DNA of 64,000 nt, from NCBI GenBank assembly GCA_023228225.1, contig JALOBO010000001.1, positions 62,001-126,000 on the forward strand, written 5' to 3'. The notes below the pieces were generated by a model. The model saw nothing but the letters and a program-made list of their open reading frames with translations, was not told the DNA's origin and made no database searches. The stretch is from Clostridia bacterium (GTDB lineage: Bacteria; Bacillota; Clostridia; Christensenellales; UBA1242). Position 1 is the first letter of the stretch. Every line of letters begins with the position of its first letter. The translations under genes were made by a program, and so were the position numbers. Shown in pieces: positions 34,801 through 43,900 of the stretch.

Positions 34801-37118
34801 ACATTTTTATTAGTAGCATTTTCAGGAAAAATTGTAGCACTAAATGTATAACTCCCCCCGCGTAATAACTCTGTTGATGTGGTATTGGAAGATACTTCAA
34901 CACTTGTTACCGCCACAAAAGGTAATTGGTTTATTGTGACTGTGTAAGCACGTATATCACCAGATTCAGCAGTAACAATCGCATATACCACCTTTGTCCT
35001 TGATTTTGTTGTTGTAATACTGGTTGAACTTACTACATTTGAATAAACACCCGCGGAATAACTACTATACACTGTTAATGTGGATTTTTCTGAAATTTCG
35101 TAAACAGTATTTAATAGTACAGTATCGTTATTATTAACATATTTAGATGTTATAGAATTACCATATGTAGAATGATCAGTATATAAGGTAGCCGGAACAG
35201 TTGTGCCAGATGAATTTATTGTCATAGAAAAAGATAAAATTGTATTTTCATTAGACAATGTTGTTGTTGACCTAAGCACATTACTCGGAAAACTTGATGC
35301 CACTACATTACCACTTCCATCACATATAACAACTGCACGGATATATTTACCACTATAATTTGATGTTATTATAAGTGTAGAACTAGTTTGACTACTAATA
35401 TCTGTCCATGTTCCGCCTTCTAAACCCGTGGTTGATATTTGCCATTTATATGATATTACTCCTGTATTTATAGCAATACGAGCATTCAAAGAATTATCAA
35501 TTGTATATACAAGACTAACATTTGCCCCTTCCGTGGTTTCACCTGTTATTGTGGCTGTGTCTATTTCAAAATCTGCATTTTCATTATATAAAATTGCGCG
35601 AATAACAAAATTGGCTACAAGATTGCCACTAGCATCTTTCCAAGATGCATATTCACCAGCGCTCAAATCGTACCAAGATGAACCAGAGTAGACAAAACTT
35701 TCCCCAGAATTTACATTAGCATGGATTGTTCCAATATTAGTCTCCAAGGTTAAAATCAATCCACTTGTAGCATTACTAAGTGTTATAACAATAGCATATT
35801 TGCCTATTGAACTAAGATTATATGGCGTATCTAGCGTTACTGTCACATAACCTTTTGTGGTAGCATATCCGGTAGCGACAGTGGTTCCCGCTGAATTTGG
35901 TATACCGTTTGAGCATTTAGTTATGCTAATACTGTAATTAGATGGACTACCAGCAAAAAACATAATATCCGAAATTTTATTATAAGTTAAATCATTTATT
36001 TCAAACACATTTGCAATTGTTATGCTTGTCGTTGAACTGTCTAGTGGACAACTTGCAGTTTCGCCAAGATAATCGTTAGTTAACATTTTTTTATTGGGCG
36101 TAGGCTGTGTGGCACCTGTTATTGTAGTAAATAATGTTCCTTCTCTATTAAGGACGGCATCTTCATAGGATATCCAATAAAATCCATCATATCCATAACC
36201 AGTCCCTTGACTATTCTTTACAATCCAAGCACCGTTACTAGTTGGTTGGGCATCATCAAGGAACCAATCTTTGTTATAATTATCATCCCAGCCTACTAAT
36301 AGGATAGCGTGGTTAGCGGGATTAGTTCCATTATAATAATAACTGGCTCCAAAATCTTCGTAATAATGATAATCATAAAAAGTAGATGTTTGTACACTAC
36401 CATATTCTAAAATATATTCTTTTATTATGTTAGAATCAAAAGAGGCGGTATAAGGAATAATTGCCGTATCAGTAACTAATGATGATAAATATGCAGTTCC
36501 AATTTTTTCGTTCCAAGTTGTCCCAACTGTGTAGGGAACGGAAGTTTCATCAACGGCGCCCAACCAACTAGATAAATAAGCAGTTGATCTGCTTGGATTT
36601 CCACCGCCATTTGCAACAGTATTGTAATAACCATAGCCTAATGCAATTGAATTTTCGTGATTACTGAATACAAAACGCATATCCTCTTCTGAAAAATCAT
36701 AAGTAACGCCTTCTTTATATAGATAATATTGTTCAAGCGCACCAAGTGTTGCAAACGCCCAACATGAAATATTTGTTCTTTGATTTTTTGCGGGAGTAAC
36801 TAAATTTAGTGGGCGAGGATCGTAAACATCGTTTAATGTACCGGTAGAAAGTTTTAAATCAGGCAATGCATAATTTGTTTCACAAGTTTCAGGTATAACG
36901 CCGCCATATTTTGCGGTGTCGCCGTTTTCTAAGTCAATTAAATATTGTTTGTATTCTTCTGAGTATTCAACAGTGCTAATAGCAATTTCATCGTTATTAG
37001 AAACATTTAAGTTTAAATTTTTTAAAACCAAAACTGGAAGCAAAATTGCCCCGCAGACTAAAATCAATAATAATATTTTAGGAAAGATTCTTCTGTACCT
37101 TAGCATATTTAAACTCAC
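31896..37118 (-). CDS. Giant surface protein with N-terminal papain-like (C1A) protease
   Basis: 1740 aa. A signal anchor (about 12-33) is followed by a papain-fold domain: oxyanion Gln113, Cys119 in SCWAFA, His270 in NHAILLVGW and Asn302 in KNSQG. Papains normally have KNSWG, so Trp is Gln here. Beta-sandwich regions follow, then two BIG2-like domains (about 735-820 and 825-910), more Ig-like repeats, and a membrane helix near 1518-1540. A tail of about 195 residues, rich in Lys, Thr and Ser, lies after it, predicted inside the cell. No LPXTG is seen. GTG 37118 or ATG 37106 are possible starts; neither has a strong ribosome binding site. Confidence 0.85.
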   Translation of the reverse strand: MSLNMLRYRRIFPKILLLILVCGAILLPVLVLKNLNLNVSNNDEIAISTVEYSEEYKQYLIDLENGDTAKYGGVIPETCETNYALPDLKLSTGTLNDVYDPRPLNLVTPAKNQRTNISCWAFATLGALEQYYLYKEGVTYDFSEEDMRFVFSNHENSIALGYGYYNTVANGGGNPSRSTAYLSSWLGAVDETSVPYTVGTTWNEKIGTAYLSSLVTDTAIIPYTASFDSNIIKEYILEYGSVQTSTFYDYHYYEDFGASYYYNGTNPANHAILLVGWDDNYNKDWFLDDAQPTSNGAWIVKNSQGTGYGYDGFYWISYEDAVLNREGTLFTTITGATQPTPNKKMLTNDYLGETASCPLDSSTTSITIANVFEINDLTYNKISDIMFFAGSPSNYSISITKCSNGIPNSAGTTVATGYATTKGYVTVTLDTPYNLSSIGKYAIVITLSNATSGLILTLETNIGTIHANVNSGESFVYSGSSWYDLSAGEYASWKDASGNLVANFVIRAILYNENADFEIDTATITGETTEGANVSLVYTIDNSLNARIAINTGVISYKWQISTTGLEGGTWTDISSQTSSTLIITSNYSGKYIRAVVICDGSGNVVASSFPSNVLRSTTTLSNENTILSFSMTINSSGTTVPATLYTDHSTYGNSITSKYVNNNDTVLLNTVYEISEKSTLTVYSSYSAGVYSNVVSSTSITTTKSRTKVVYAIVTAESGDIRAYTVTINQLPFVAVTSVEVSSNTTSTELLRGGSYTFSATIFPENATNKNVVWSVAGSAIISTTGILTIPSFAINLSKITITATSECNDTISDSFQVTAVNGLVSEVVIFDRNLPLTLLPSESQLFTATALPSSALNKNVIWLVTGNANITAEGVLTVNANANNDDIIIVTASAEEDNTICDTYELSVSLYPISADNYSLSGWLGDIHNDIQWYLSQVILTPIFPTNFTIAVITNNGDVLTASGGLFSINIQGENNIVLYFTNSSDVCTDTLNFSICIDSETNVLTPEIIVPYSSTENHTYGSLITNIVYVDSLTFSSLPAPNKINFSYSNAKPVSDIKGYEFALKSSTQNISDITYTYIAVEDLSTLYTVLAQQITIRIGTQNYLQFKGNIYLRAVSGAGMVSASVCTNGIIIDNAQPLAPTIYMLAGGTVYTADTYTKEDISITLSNADSISGIAKYRYRYRDINLAQFSSWEDVTGGLATLKNKIDITIDCERIYQILAVSKAGIIGTDNISQIIVKRDTISPTISYVSGNPTDWVHSAEIQFEYTVGKCGLNNLIVQKNACSQLLESNATSFIVTENGIFSVVLEDNLNRIHTFEIEITFIETAEYTIYEFIDVLTALPALVTEEDRAYIVELYDIYNNYSPAKKETITNLNKLTVAIQTLSTSTERVDAETGATIKADNLPFNVMLQVDSIGSNTTDFAIVKSRNSEKDLLSLYNINLTQSGTDYEFENITVKLVIPENQSNSTNYSVIYVTDGGIIEFVDCTIQDGYISFLASSSGTYGIMFEEVVNNTIWIILIVLGSIILTVLATLFIIKNVKIKKSEKLYEQEKLNGKKIEKQRNSMKMSEKFNPDNFFENEGSLSIGTDTKINTVSKPTETTANNKQTDQITKPVGSVFGIKSTAITTDNKPVNVIKQEATTISATAVTQTVITSPISTIKSNIAKTTRVTPIKSLNTKKRKNMKSKSISKPFKLKPNNNITKETINNISIVKSVNINKLMVLKVSKKMLSLSKNKKH

Positions 37119-37261
37119 TTATGTAACTTTATATTTTTAATTTTACAGAAAAAACAGTATCAACGTTAGTATATATAATATTAACTTATTTATATCTATG
37201 ATGCAACTAAAATAAAAGCAAAATATAGTAATTAATTAAATTTTGTTAAAAAAATTCATAA

Positions 37262-38143
37262 TTATTGACTGATAAGATTGAGTTTTTTAAGTTCCGTTTT
37301 AAGTTTGTTTAAATTATTTTCTTGCATTGGTACAAGCGGAAGTCTTAAATTACCGGCGTCAAAACCTATCAAGTTCATTGCAGTTTTTACCGGAATGGGG
37401 TTGGTTTCACAAAATAATGAATTTATAAATGGCAATACTTTTTTAAAAATTTGTTGGGCTTCTTTTATTTTTCCTTCATCATACAAGTTGCAAATACTAC
37501 AAATTAGTGCTGGCACAACATTTGAAGCAACTGATATAATGCCACTTGCACCAAGCATAAGTGCCGGCAAAATTTGTTCATCATTACCAATATATACTGT
37601 AAAATATTTTGGACAGTCGGCTAAAATATCATAAGTTTGTTGTAAATTTCCGCTTGCTTCTTTAACTGCAACTATATTAGACACTTTTGATAGTTTTAGC
37701 ACAGTATTTGGTAAAATATTCATTCCAGTACGAGCTGGAACATTATAGAGTATGATAGGTAAGGTTACATTTCTTGCGATTTCTGTAAAATGTGTAACTA
37801 GACCGTTTTCGGTTGTTTTGTTGTAATAGGGAGTTACTAATAATAATCCATCAGCACCAGCACTTTCAGCAAATTTACTCATATTAATGGCTTTTTTGGT
37901 ATCGTTTGAACCTGTTCCGGCAATAACTGGAACGCGCTTATTTACTACACTAACTGCAAAAGCAATTGCACTTTTGTGCTCCTGCTCGGTCATTGTGCTT
38001 GGCTCGCCGGTAGTTCCACATACAATAATTGCTTGTACTCCACAGTGTATTTGATTATCAATAATTTGCTTAAATACTTCGAAGTTTATTCCATCATCAG
38101 TGAAAGGTGTTATAAGTGCGGTAGCACAACCTTTAAATAACAT
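37262..38143 (-). CDS. dapA: 4-hydroxy-tetrahydrodipicolinate synthase
   Basis: Condenses pyruvate with aspartate semialdehyde, the first step to lysine and diaminopimelate for peptidoglycan. 293 aa TIM barrel with Schiff-base Lys161 (VAVKEASG), Tyr133 in ILYNVPARTG, Arg138, and the Thr pair in CGTTGE (42-47). AAGGAGA ribosome binding site and its own promoter (38182-38210). It sits between the two papain-like protease genes, all on the minus strand, without other lysine genes nearby. Confidence 0.96.
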   Translation of the reverse strand: MLFKGCATALITPFTDDGINFEVFKQIIDNQIHCGVQAIIVCGTTGEPSTMTEQEHKSAIAFAVSVVNKRVPVIAGTGSNDTKKAINMSKFAESAGADGLLLVTPYYNKTTENGLVTHFTEIARNVTLPIILYNVPARTGMNILPNTVLKLSKVSNIVAVKEASGNLQQTYDILADCPKYFTVYIGNDEQILPALMLGASGIISVASNVVPALICSICNLYDEGKIKEAQQIFKKVLPFINSLFCETNPIPVKTAMNLIGFDAGNLRLPLVPMQENNLNKLKTELKKLNLISQ

Positions 38144-38181
38144 ATTATCTCCTTATTTTTAAGATATAACTTATTTGATAT

Positions 38182-38210
38182 ATAATAATTAATATGTCAT
38201 TAACTGACAA
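38182..38210 (-). promoter_or_regulatory. Promoter of dapA with overlapping inverted repeat
   Basis: Minus strand TTGTCA (38205-38210), 17-base spacer, TATTAT (38182-38187). TGTCA-TTAAC-TGACA (38195-38209) is an inverted repeat over the -35 that could be an operator. Confidence 0.65.
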
Positions 38211-38220
38211 AATGTAAAAT

Positions 38221-38260
38221 TTATAACAAAAAAGTCCAAAAGTGGACTTTTTTGTTATAA
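38221..38260 (-). terminator. Very strong terminator after the 718-aa protease gene
   Basis: Perfect 18-base stem: arm 38221-38238 with arm 38243-38260, four-base loop, core AAAAAAGTCCA/TGGACTTTTTT. It insulates dapA from the protease gene. Confidence 0.9.
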
Positions 38261-38273
38261 ATTTAAATGTAGT

Positions 38274-40430
38274 TTAATATGCTTCTTTTCGTGAAATTAT
38301 CATTGATATCACAACAATTGCACCAAATAGAACACCAAACCAAGTAAAATAATAAGTGGTTGTTGCCGATACGGAATGTGATGAATATGGAATTATGCCA
38401 ATTTTATAAATATTATAATCAGTACCATTTCCCGCTAAAACCTTTATATAGGCATTAGTGGCAGATGTTAAATCAAGCGTTTGTTCGGCTATTAAATTTT
38501 CACAAAGGGCATCGGAATATACATTCCAAGTAGCCCCATCGGTTACTGTTATATCAATTTGAATACTACTTATATCTTTTGGCGCTGTAATTGTAAAAAA
38601 TTTTGTTGTTTCATTAAAAACAAAATAATCAGGAGTTTCAACCGATTCTATATCAGCAAGACTGTAATCAGAATTGGTTAGCAGTGAATAATCACTGTAA
38701 TAAGGTCCAGTTTGTACTATAAAATCATCGCCCACAACACGCACCCTTAAATATTTACCCGTTAAATTAGCGGGAATTAAAAAATCTTTTTCTGTTGCTT
38801 CTAATATGTTGGTCCAAATGGCAGTTCCGCCGATATCATCGGCATATAACCACTGATAAGTAACATCAGGGTCTTCCAATGTTATTTCAGACAAAGTGTA
38901 TTCAGCAGATACGGTATTGTTTGTTCGTGTCGTTCCTGTTATTGTTACATCAGAAATTATTACTTCCGGAGCGCCACTTAAAACTGCACGCACAATGAAA
39001 TTTGTTGCATCTGACATCTCACTGTTAATACCGTTTATTGCATCTCGCCAATTGTTTTGAGTATAAAAGTAACTTTCACCTGAATTTACAATTGCATTTG
39101 CGTAATATGGATAATCTCTTTCCGATGCTATTACATAAATATTATCTGTTGCCCCAGAATATTTTATCATAATAGCATAACTGCCGGTAGTCGTTATTCT
39201 GTAAGGATCGTCTAGCGCTACGGTTACATAGCCCGTGTTGTCTGCACTCCCACTTGCTACTACTGTGCCAGTACGCGGTCTACCATCTAAGGTTTTTACT
39301 ATACTAATTTCATAATTGGAAGGTGTTCCTACATAAAACATAACATCGGTAATTTTATTGTAAGTTAAATCATTTATTTCAAACACATTACTAATATTGA
39401 TAGAAGTATATCCTGTAAATATGTAGGATAAAATATTACCCAGGTAATCATGTGATAATAAAATACTGTTGTTTTTAGGAATGTTAGTTTTTGTTATTAC
39501 AGCCAAAGTGTTCTCATCGCTATTTGTAATTCCGTGGTCTTCGTAGGAAACCCAAAAAAACCCGTCATCGCCAAATGAAGTACCCCAACTGTTTTTTATA
39601 AGCCAAGCACCATTTGAACTAGGTTGTGTGCCAAATTTAAAATTGGTTTTACTAAAAGTATCATCCCAGCCTACGATTAACACATCGTGATTAAGACTTG
39701 CGGTGCCATTATAATAGAATGCGCAAGTTAAATCATTGTAATATTCTTCAAATGCGCTCCCCATAAATCCGCTATCGCCACCCCAAATAGAAGTAAGAAC
39801 TCCGCCGTATGTGGCGATGTTTTGTTTTATAATAGATATATCAAAATCTTCTGTGTATTCGATTAATTCCATATCAGTTACATTTAGTAGCGGGTCAAAT
39901 GAGCCATTGGCATTTGCCCAGTCATCTTCATCATTACCAAGAGTATATGGCACATCTACGCCGGAAACAGGACCTAAACGATTTGTTAAGTAGGCAGATG
40001 CTCGTTCAATAGTGCCACCACCAGCGGGATACTCTAAGTAATATCCTTCACCTTTTGCTCGTACCGTTGTTGTATTGCTCATTTGAAAACGCATATCCTG
40101 TTCGGAGAAATCATAAGTGGTGCCTTCGGTATAAATATAATATTGTTCAAGTAATGCAGTTGCAGCAAAAGCCCAACACGAACCATTTGAACCTTGGTTT
40201 TTTATTGGAGATACTTTACTAAGAGTACGAGGGTCATATGAATCATCGGTATACGATGCAAGTGAAATACTAGTAGCATCGGCACTTGCCACTGTTTGTA
40301 AACTTTCGGTTATATTATCACTTTCGGTAGCATAAAATGTTAAGCCAGTGAAATTAACTAGACTAAAACAACATATAAAAATGTTTAAAATTGAAAGGCG
40401 GACCATATAAATTATTTTTTTTTTGTTCAT
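38274..40430 (-). CDS. Surface papain-like (C1A) protease
   Basis: 718 aa. After a signal sequence (about 8-33) comes a papain domain with Gln79, Cys85 (GSCWAFA), His248 (NHDVLIVGW) and Asn280 (KNSWG), all catalytic residues intact. About 200 residues of beta-rich lectin-like sequence and an Ig-like segment follow, ending in a C-terminal hydrophobic helix (YYFTWFGVLFGAIVVISMII) and a short basic end. It is a paralogue of the 1740-aa protein: both share DPR-L--V-P-KNQ, the EQYY-Y-EG-TYDFSE-DMRF stretch and the FEINDLTYNKI-D-MF region. TTAGAGG ribosome binding site. Confidence 0.88.
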   Translation of the reverse strand: MNKKKIIYMVRLSILNIFICCFSLVNFTGLTFYATESDNITESLQTVASADATSISLASYTDDSYDPRTLSKVSPIKNQGSNGSCWAFAATALLEQYYIYTEGTTYDFSEQDMRFQMSNTTTVRAKGEGYYLEYPAGGGTIERASAYLTNRLGPVSGVDVPYTLGNDEDDWANANGSFDPLLNVTDMELIEYTEDFDISIIKQNIATYGGVLTSIWGGDSGFMGSAFEEYYNDLTCAFYYNGTASLNHDVLIVGWDDTFSKTNFKFGTQPSSNGAWLIKNSWGTSFGDDGFFWVSYEDHGITNSDENTLAVITKTNIPKNNSILLSHDYLGNILSYIFTGYTSINISNVFEINDLTYNKITDVMFYVGTPSNYEISIVKTLDGRPRTGTVVASGSADNTGYVTVALDDPYRITTTGSYAIMIKYSGATDNIYVIASERDYPYYANAIVNSGESYFYTQNNWRDAINGINSEMSDATNFIVRAVLSGAPEVIISDVTITGTTRTNNTVSAEYTLSEITLEDPDVTYQWLYADDIGGTAIWTNILEATEKDFLIPANLTGKYLRVRVVGDDFIVQTGPYYSDYSLLTNSDYSLADIESVETPDYFVFNETTKFFTITAPKDISSIQIDITVTDGATWNVYSDALCENLIAEQTLDLTSATNAYIKVLAGNGTDYNIYKIGIIPYSSHSVSATTTYYFTWFGVLFGAIVVISMIISRKEAY

Positions 40431-40548
40431 ATTAGCCTCTAATCTATATTTTTACTAAAATTATAATATGCATTATTTTATATTTTAAACCTATAATCAT
40501 TAGATTTATCATGCGATTTGTTAGTTTAAAAAATCAATATATATTAAT

Positions 40549-40578
40549 ATTATAGAATCAAAACAAATTTACAGTCAA
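40549..40578 (-). promoter_or_regulatory. Promoter of the 718-aa protease gene
   Basis: Minus strand TTGACT (40573-40578), 18-base spacer, TATAAT (40549-40554), giving an untranslated leader of about 110 bases. Confidence 0.65.
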
Positions 40579-40673
40579 TTGTATTTGACAATAAAGTAAT
40601 ATTATTTTTAATCATTATACGGATATAAAAATCAATTTAATTCAAAAAAATAATAAAAAAGTCAATTTTGTCA

Positions 40674-40702
40674 TTGACAAGGTACTTTTACTGTGATAAA
40701 CT
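40674..40702 (+). promoter_or_regulatory. Likely rpoB promoter
   Basis: TTGACA 40674-40679, 17-base spacer, TAAACT 40697-40702. It lies in the 567-base gap before rpoB and would give a leader of about 290 bases. Apart from the two promoters and the hairpin at 40864-40917, I see no gene in the gap. Confidence 0.6.
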
Positions 40703-40863
40703 GATGAGTGGATTAAATGTTTTAATGAGAAGTGTCATATTTTTTTAAGTTTGTTTAGCAAAAAATTTAATACTAATATCAACTAAACATTAGCATAATA
40801 ATTTATAAAAATCAACTAAAAATTCAATTTGGTGGCAAATTGTTGTTAATTTTAAAGAGTTAA

Positions 40864-40917
40864 AAGAATTACATAATTAAATCGTTAATTCTTCTAAAAG
40901 GAAGAATTGGGGTTTTT
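40864..40917 (+). promoter_or_regulatory. Possible attenuator in the rpoB leader
   Basis: AATTCTTC (40887-40894) pairs with GAAGAATT (40901-40908), followed by GGGG and TTTTT. Alternatively AAGAATTA (40864-40871) pairs perfectly with TAATTCTT (40886-40893), which excludes the first hairpin. Four Gs between stem and T-run weaken a terminator reading. Confidence 0.4.
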
Positions 40918-40997
40918 CGGCATTTTTTAATTGTTTAACTATTAATAATCAAAAAACACAAACAGACAACTGAATAACTTTTAAGGGAGATTTTAAA

Positions 40998-43900
40998 ATG
41001 GCAAAAAGCACGCTGGCAATTAAAAAAGTTAAGTACGCTAATCAAGAAAGATATGATTTTTCTAAGGTAACTGAAAAACTAGAAGTGCCATACCTTTTGG
41101 AAATGCAAAAAAAAGCATACCAGTACTTTTTAGAAAAAGGCATCGCCGAAATGATGGGTGAGATATCGCCGATTGCTGATTTTAGTGGCAAAGCAGAACT
41201 TTATTTACTAGAACACTCTTTTGATACTCAATCTAAATATACCGAAGATGAATGCATTTACAGAGGTGTTACTTATGCGGCACCTTTAAAAGTACGTGCA
41301 CGTTTGGTAATTAAAGAAACAGGCGAAGTAATTGATCAAGATGTTTTTTTGGGCGATATTCCGCTTATGACAGAAAAAGGTTCTTTTATTATTAATGGTA
41401 ATGAACGTGTGATTGTAAGTCAAATTATGCGCTCGCCAGGTGTTTATTATTCAAAAGATATTGATAAAGCAGGCAAACTCATATATAAAGGAACAGTAAT
41501 GCCTTATCGTGGCGAATGGCTTGAACCAGAAATTACCGCCACAGAACAAATGAGAATTTATGTTGCTCGTGACACAAGAACTACGATTGGTGTTTTACTA
41601 AAAGCGTTAGGCTTTGGTACAGATAGTGAAATTGCAGAACTTTTTGGCAATAACGCAATAATAAAGGGCACATTGGATAAAGAAATACAAAAGACAAAGG
41701 AAGAAGCATTATTAGAATTAAGCCGTAAATTAAGGCCTTCTGATATTCCTTCTGCCGATGCAACAGAATCATATTTAAGAAGTTTATTCTTTACAAACAG
41801 ATACGATTTAACAAGAGTTGGTCGTTACAAATTTAATAAAAAACTTTCTATTGCAAATCGAATTAAAGAAAAAATTGTTGCCGAGGATATTAAATTGGGT
41901 GGCAAGGTATTTGTAAAAGCGGGACAAGTAATTTCTCGCGAAGTTGCAAAAGATATTCAAAATGCTGGTATCAATCAAGTATTTTTACTTCTTGAAAACG
42001 GAGTTAAACATAAAGTTATAGGCAATAATCAAGTTGAATTAGAAAAATTTATTAATATTAATCCAAAAGATTTAAATTTAATGGATACTGTATACTATCC
42101 AGTCCTTGCAGAAATATTAAAAAATAATAAGACCAAAGAAAAGCGTATTGAAGCATTAAAACAAAATGTAGAATTCCTTTGCGAAAGAAGGCTTACACTA
42201 GATGATATTATCGCTTCGATTAGTTACGAACTTGATCTTTCGGCTGGTTTTGGAAATACTGATAATATTGATCACTTAGGTAATCGCCGTATTCGTTCAG
42301 TAGGCGAATTAATGGCAAACGAATTTAGAAAAGGTTTATTACAATTATCGTTAAGAGCAAAAGAAATTTTACAAGTACAAGATTTAACACAAGTTACTCC
42401 AAGTGTGCTTATTAATGCACGACATGTAAATAAGGTAATTCGTGATTTTGTACGTTCTTCGCAACTTTCACAATTTATGGACCAAGTTAATCCACTTGCC
42501 GAATTAGAATCTAAGCGTAAAATGTCCGCAGTTGGTCCGGGTGCACTTACCAAAGAAAGAGCCAGTGCCGAAGCGCGTGATATTCACTATACACATTATG
42601 GTAGAATTTGTACTATTCAAACTCCGGAAGGGCAAAGTATAGGACTTATTACAAACTTAGCCCTTTATGCAAGAATGAATGAATATGGATTTTTGGAAAC
42701 CCCATATGTTAGAGTTGATAAAACAAACCAAAAAGTGACAAATGATATTGTGTATCTTGCCGCTGATGATGAAGATGAATTTTATATTGCACAAGCTACC
42801 GAACCACTAAACGAAGATGGAACATTTGTTAACGCTCGTATTATGGGTCGTCATCGTGAAGAAATTGCAGAATATCCAGCAACATACATTGATTTTATTG
42901 ATGTATCACCAAGGCAGTTTATTTCGGAAGCCGCTGGGCTTGTTCCTTTTTTAGAAAATGATGATACTCCGCGTGCATTAATGGCTTCAAATATGCAACG
43001 TCAGGCAGTTCCACTTTTGAGGACAGAAGAACCTATAATTGCAACTGGCCTTGAAGCAAAGGTAGCACATGATAGCGGTGCTTTAACTCTTGCAACGCAA
43101 GATGGTATAGTAACTTATGTTGATGCGTCAAAAATTATTGTTAAATCAAATTCAAGCGAAACAAAAGAATATAACCTAACAAAATTTAAAAAATCAAACC
43201 AAGAAACGTGTATGACTTCTAAACCTATTGCAAAAAAAGGTCAAAAAGTTAAAAAAGGCGATATACTTGCAGATGGTTATTCTACAAAAAACGGGGAACT
43301 TGCATTAGGCAGAAATATGCTTATAGCATTTATGAGTTGGGAAGGCTATAACTATGAAGATGCAATTTTAGTATCCGAAAGAATATCTAAGGAAGATGTA
43401 TACACTTCAATTAACATTAGTATGTATGAAACTGAGGCGCGTACAACCAAACTCGGCGATGAAGAAATAACTCGTGATATACCAAACTTAGGCGATGATG
43501 TTTTAAAAAATCTTGATGAAAACGGTATTGTTAGAATTGGCGCCGAAGTTAAATCAGGCGATATAATAGTTGGCAAAGTTACTCCTAAGGGCGAAACCGA
43601 ACTTACGCCCGAAGAAAGATTATTAAGAGCAATATTTGGCGAAAAAGCGCGTGAGGTTAGAGATACCTCTCTTAGAATGCCACATGGCGAAGGTGGTGTC
43701 GTAATTGATGTTCAAATTTTTAGCAGACAAAATAAAGATGATAACTTAGAGCCTGGTGTAAACCAAGTTGTTAAAGTTATTGTTGCAAAAAAACGCAAAC
43801 TGTCAGTCGGCGATAAAATGTGTGGACGCCATGGTAACAAAGGTGTTGTATCACGTATTATGAAAGAATCTGATATGCCATTTCTTGCTGATGGTACTCC

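Noticed and set aside
41581-41772. Open frame opposite rpoB, and similar ones throughout rpoB, rpoC and tuf
   Set aside because: Antisense shadows of strongly conserved genes; no ribosome binding site or family similarity.
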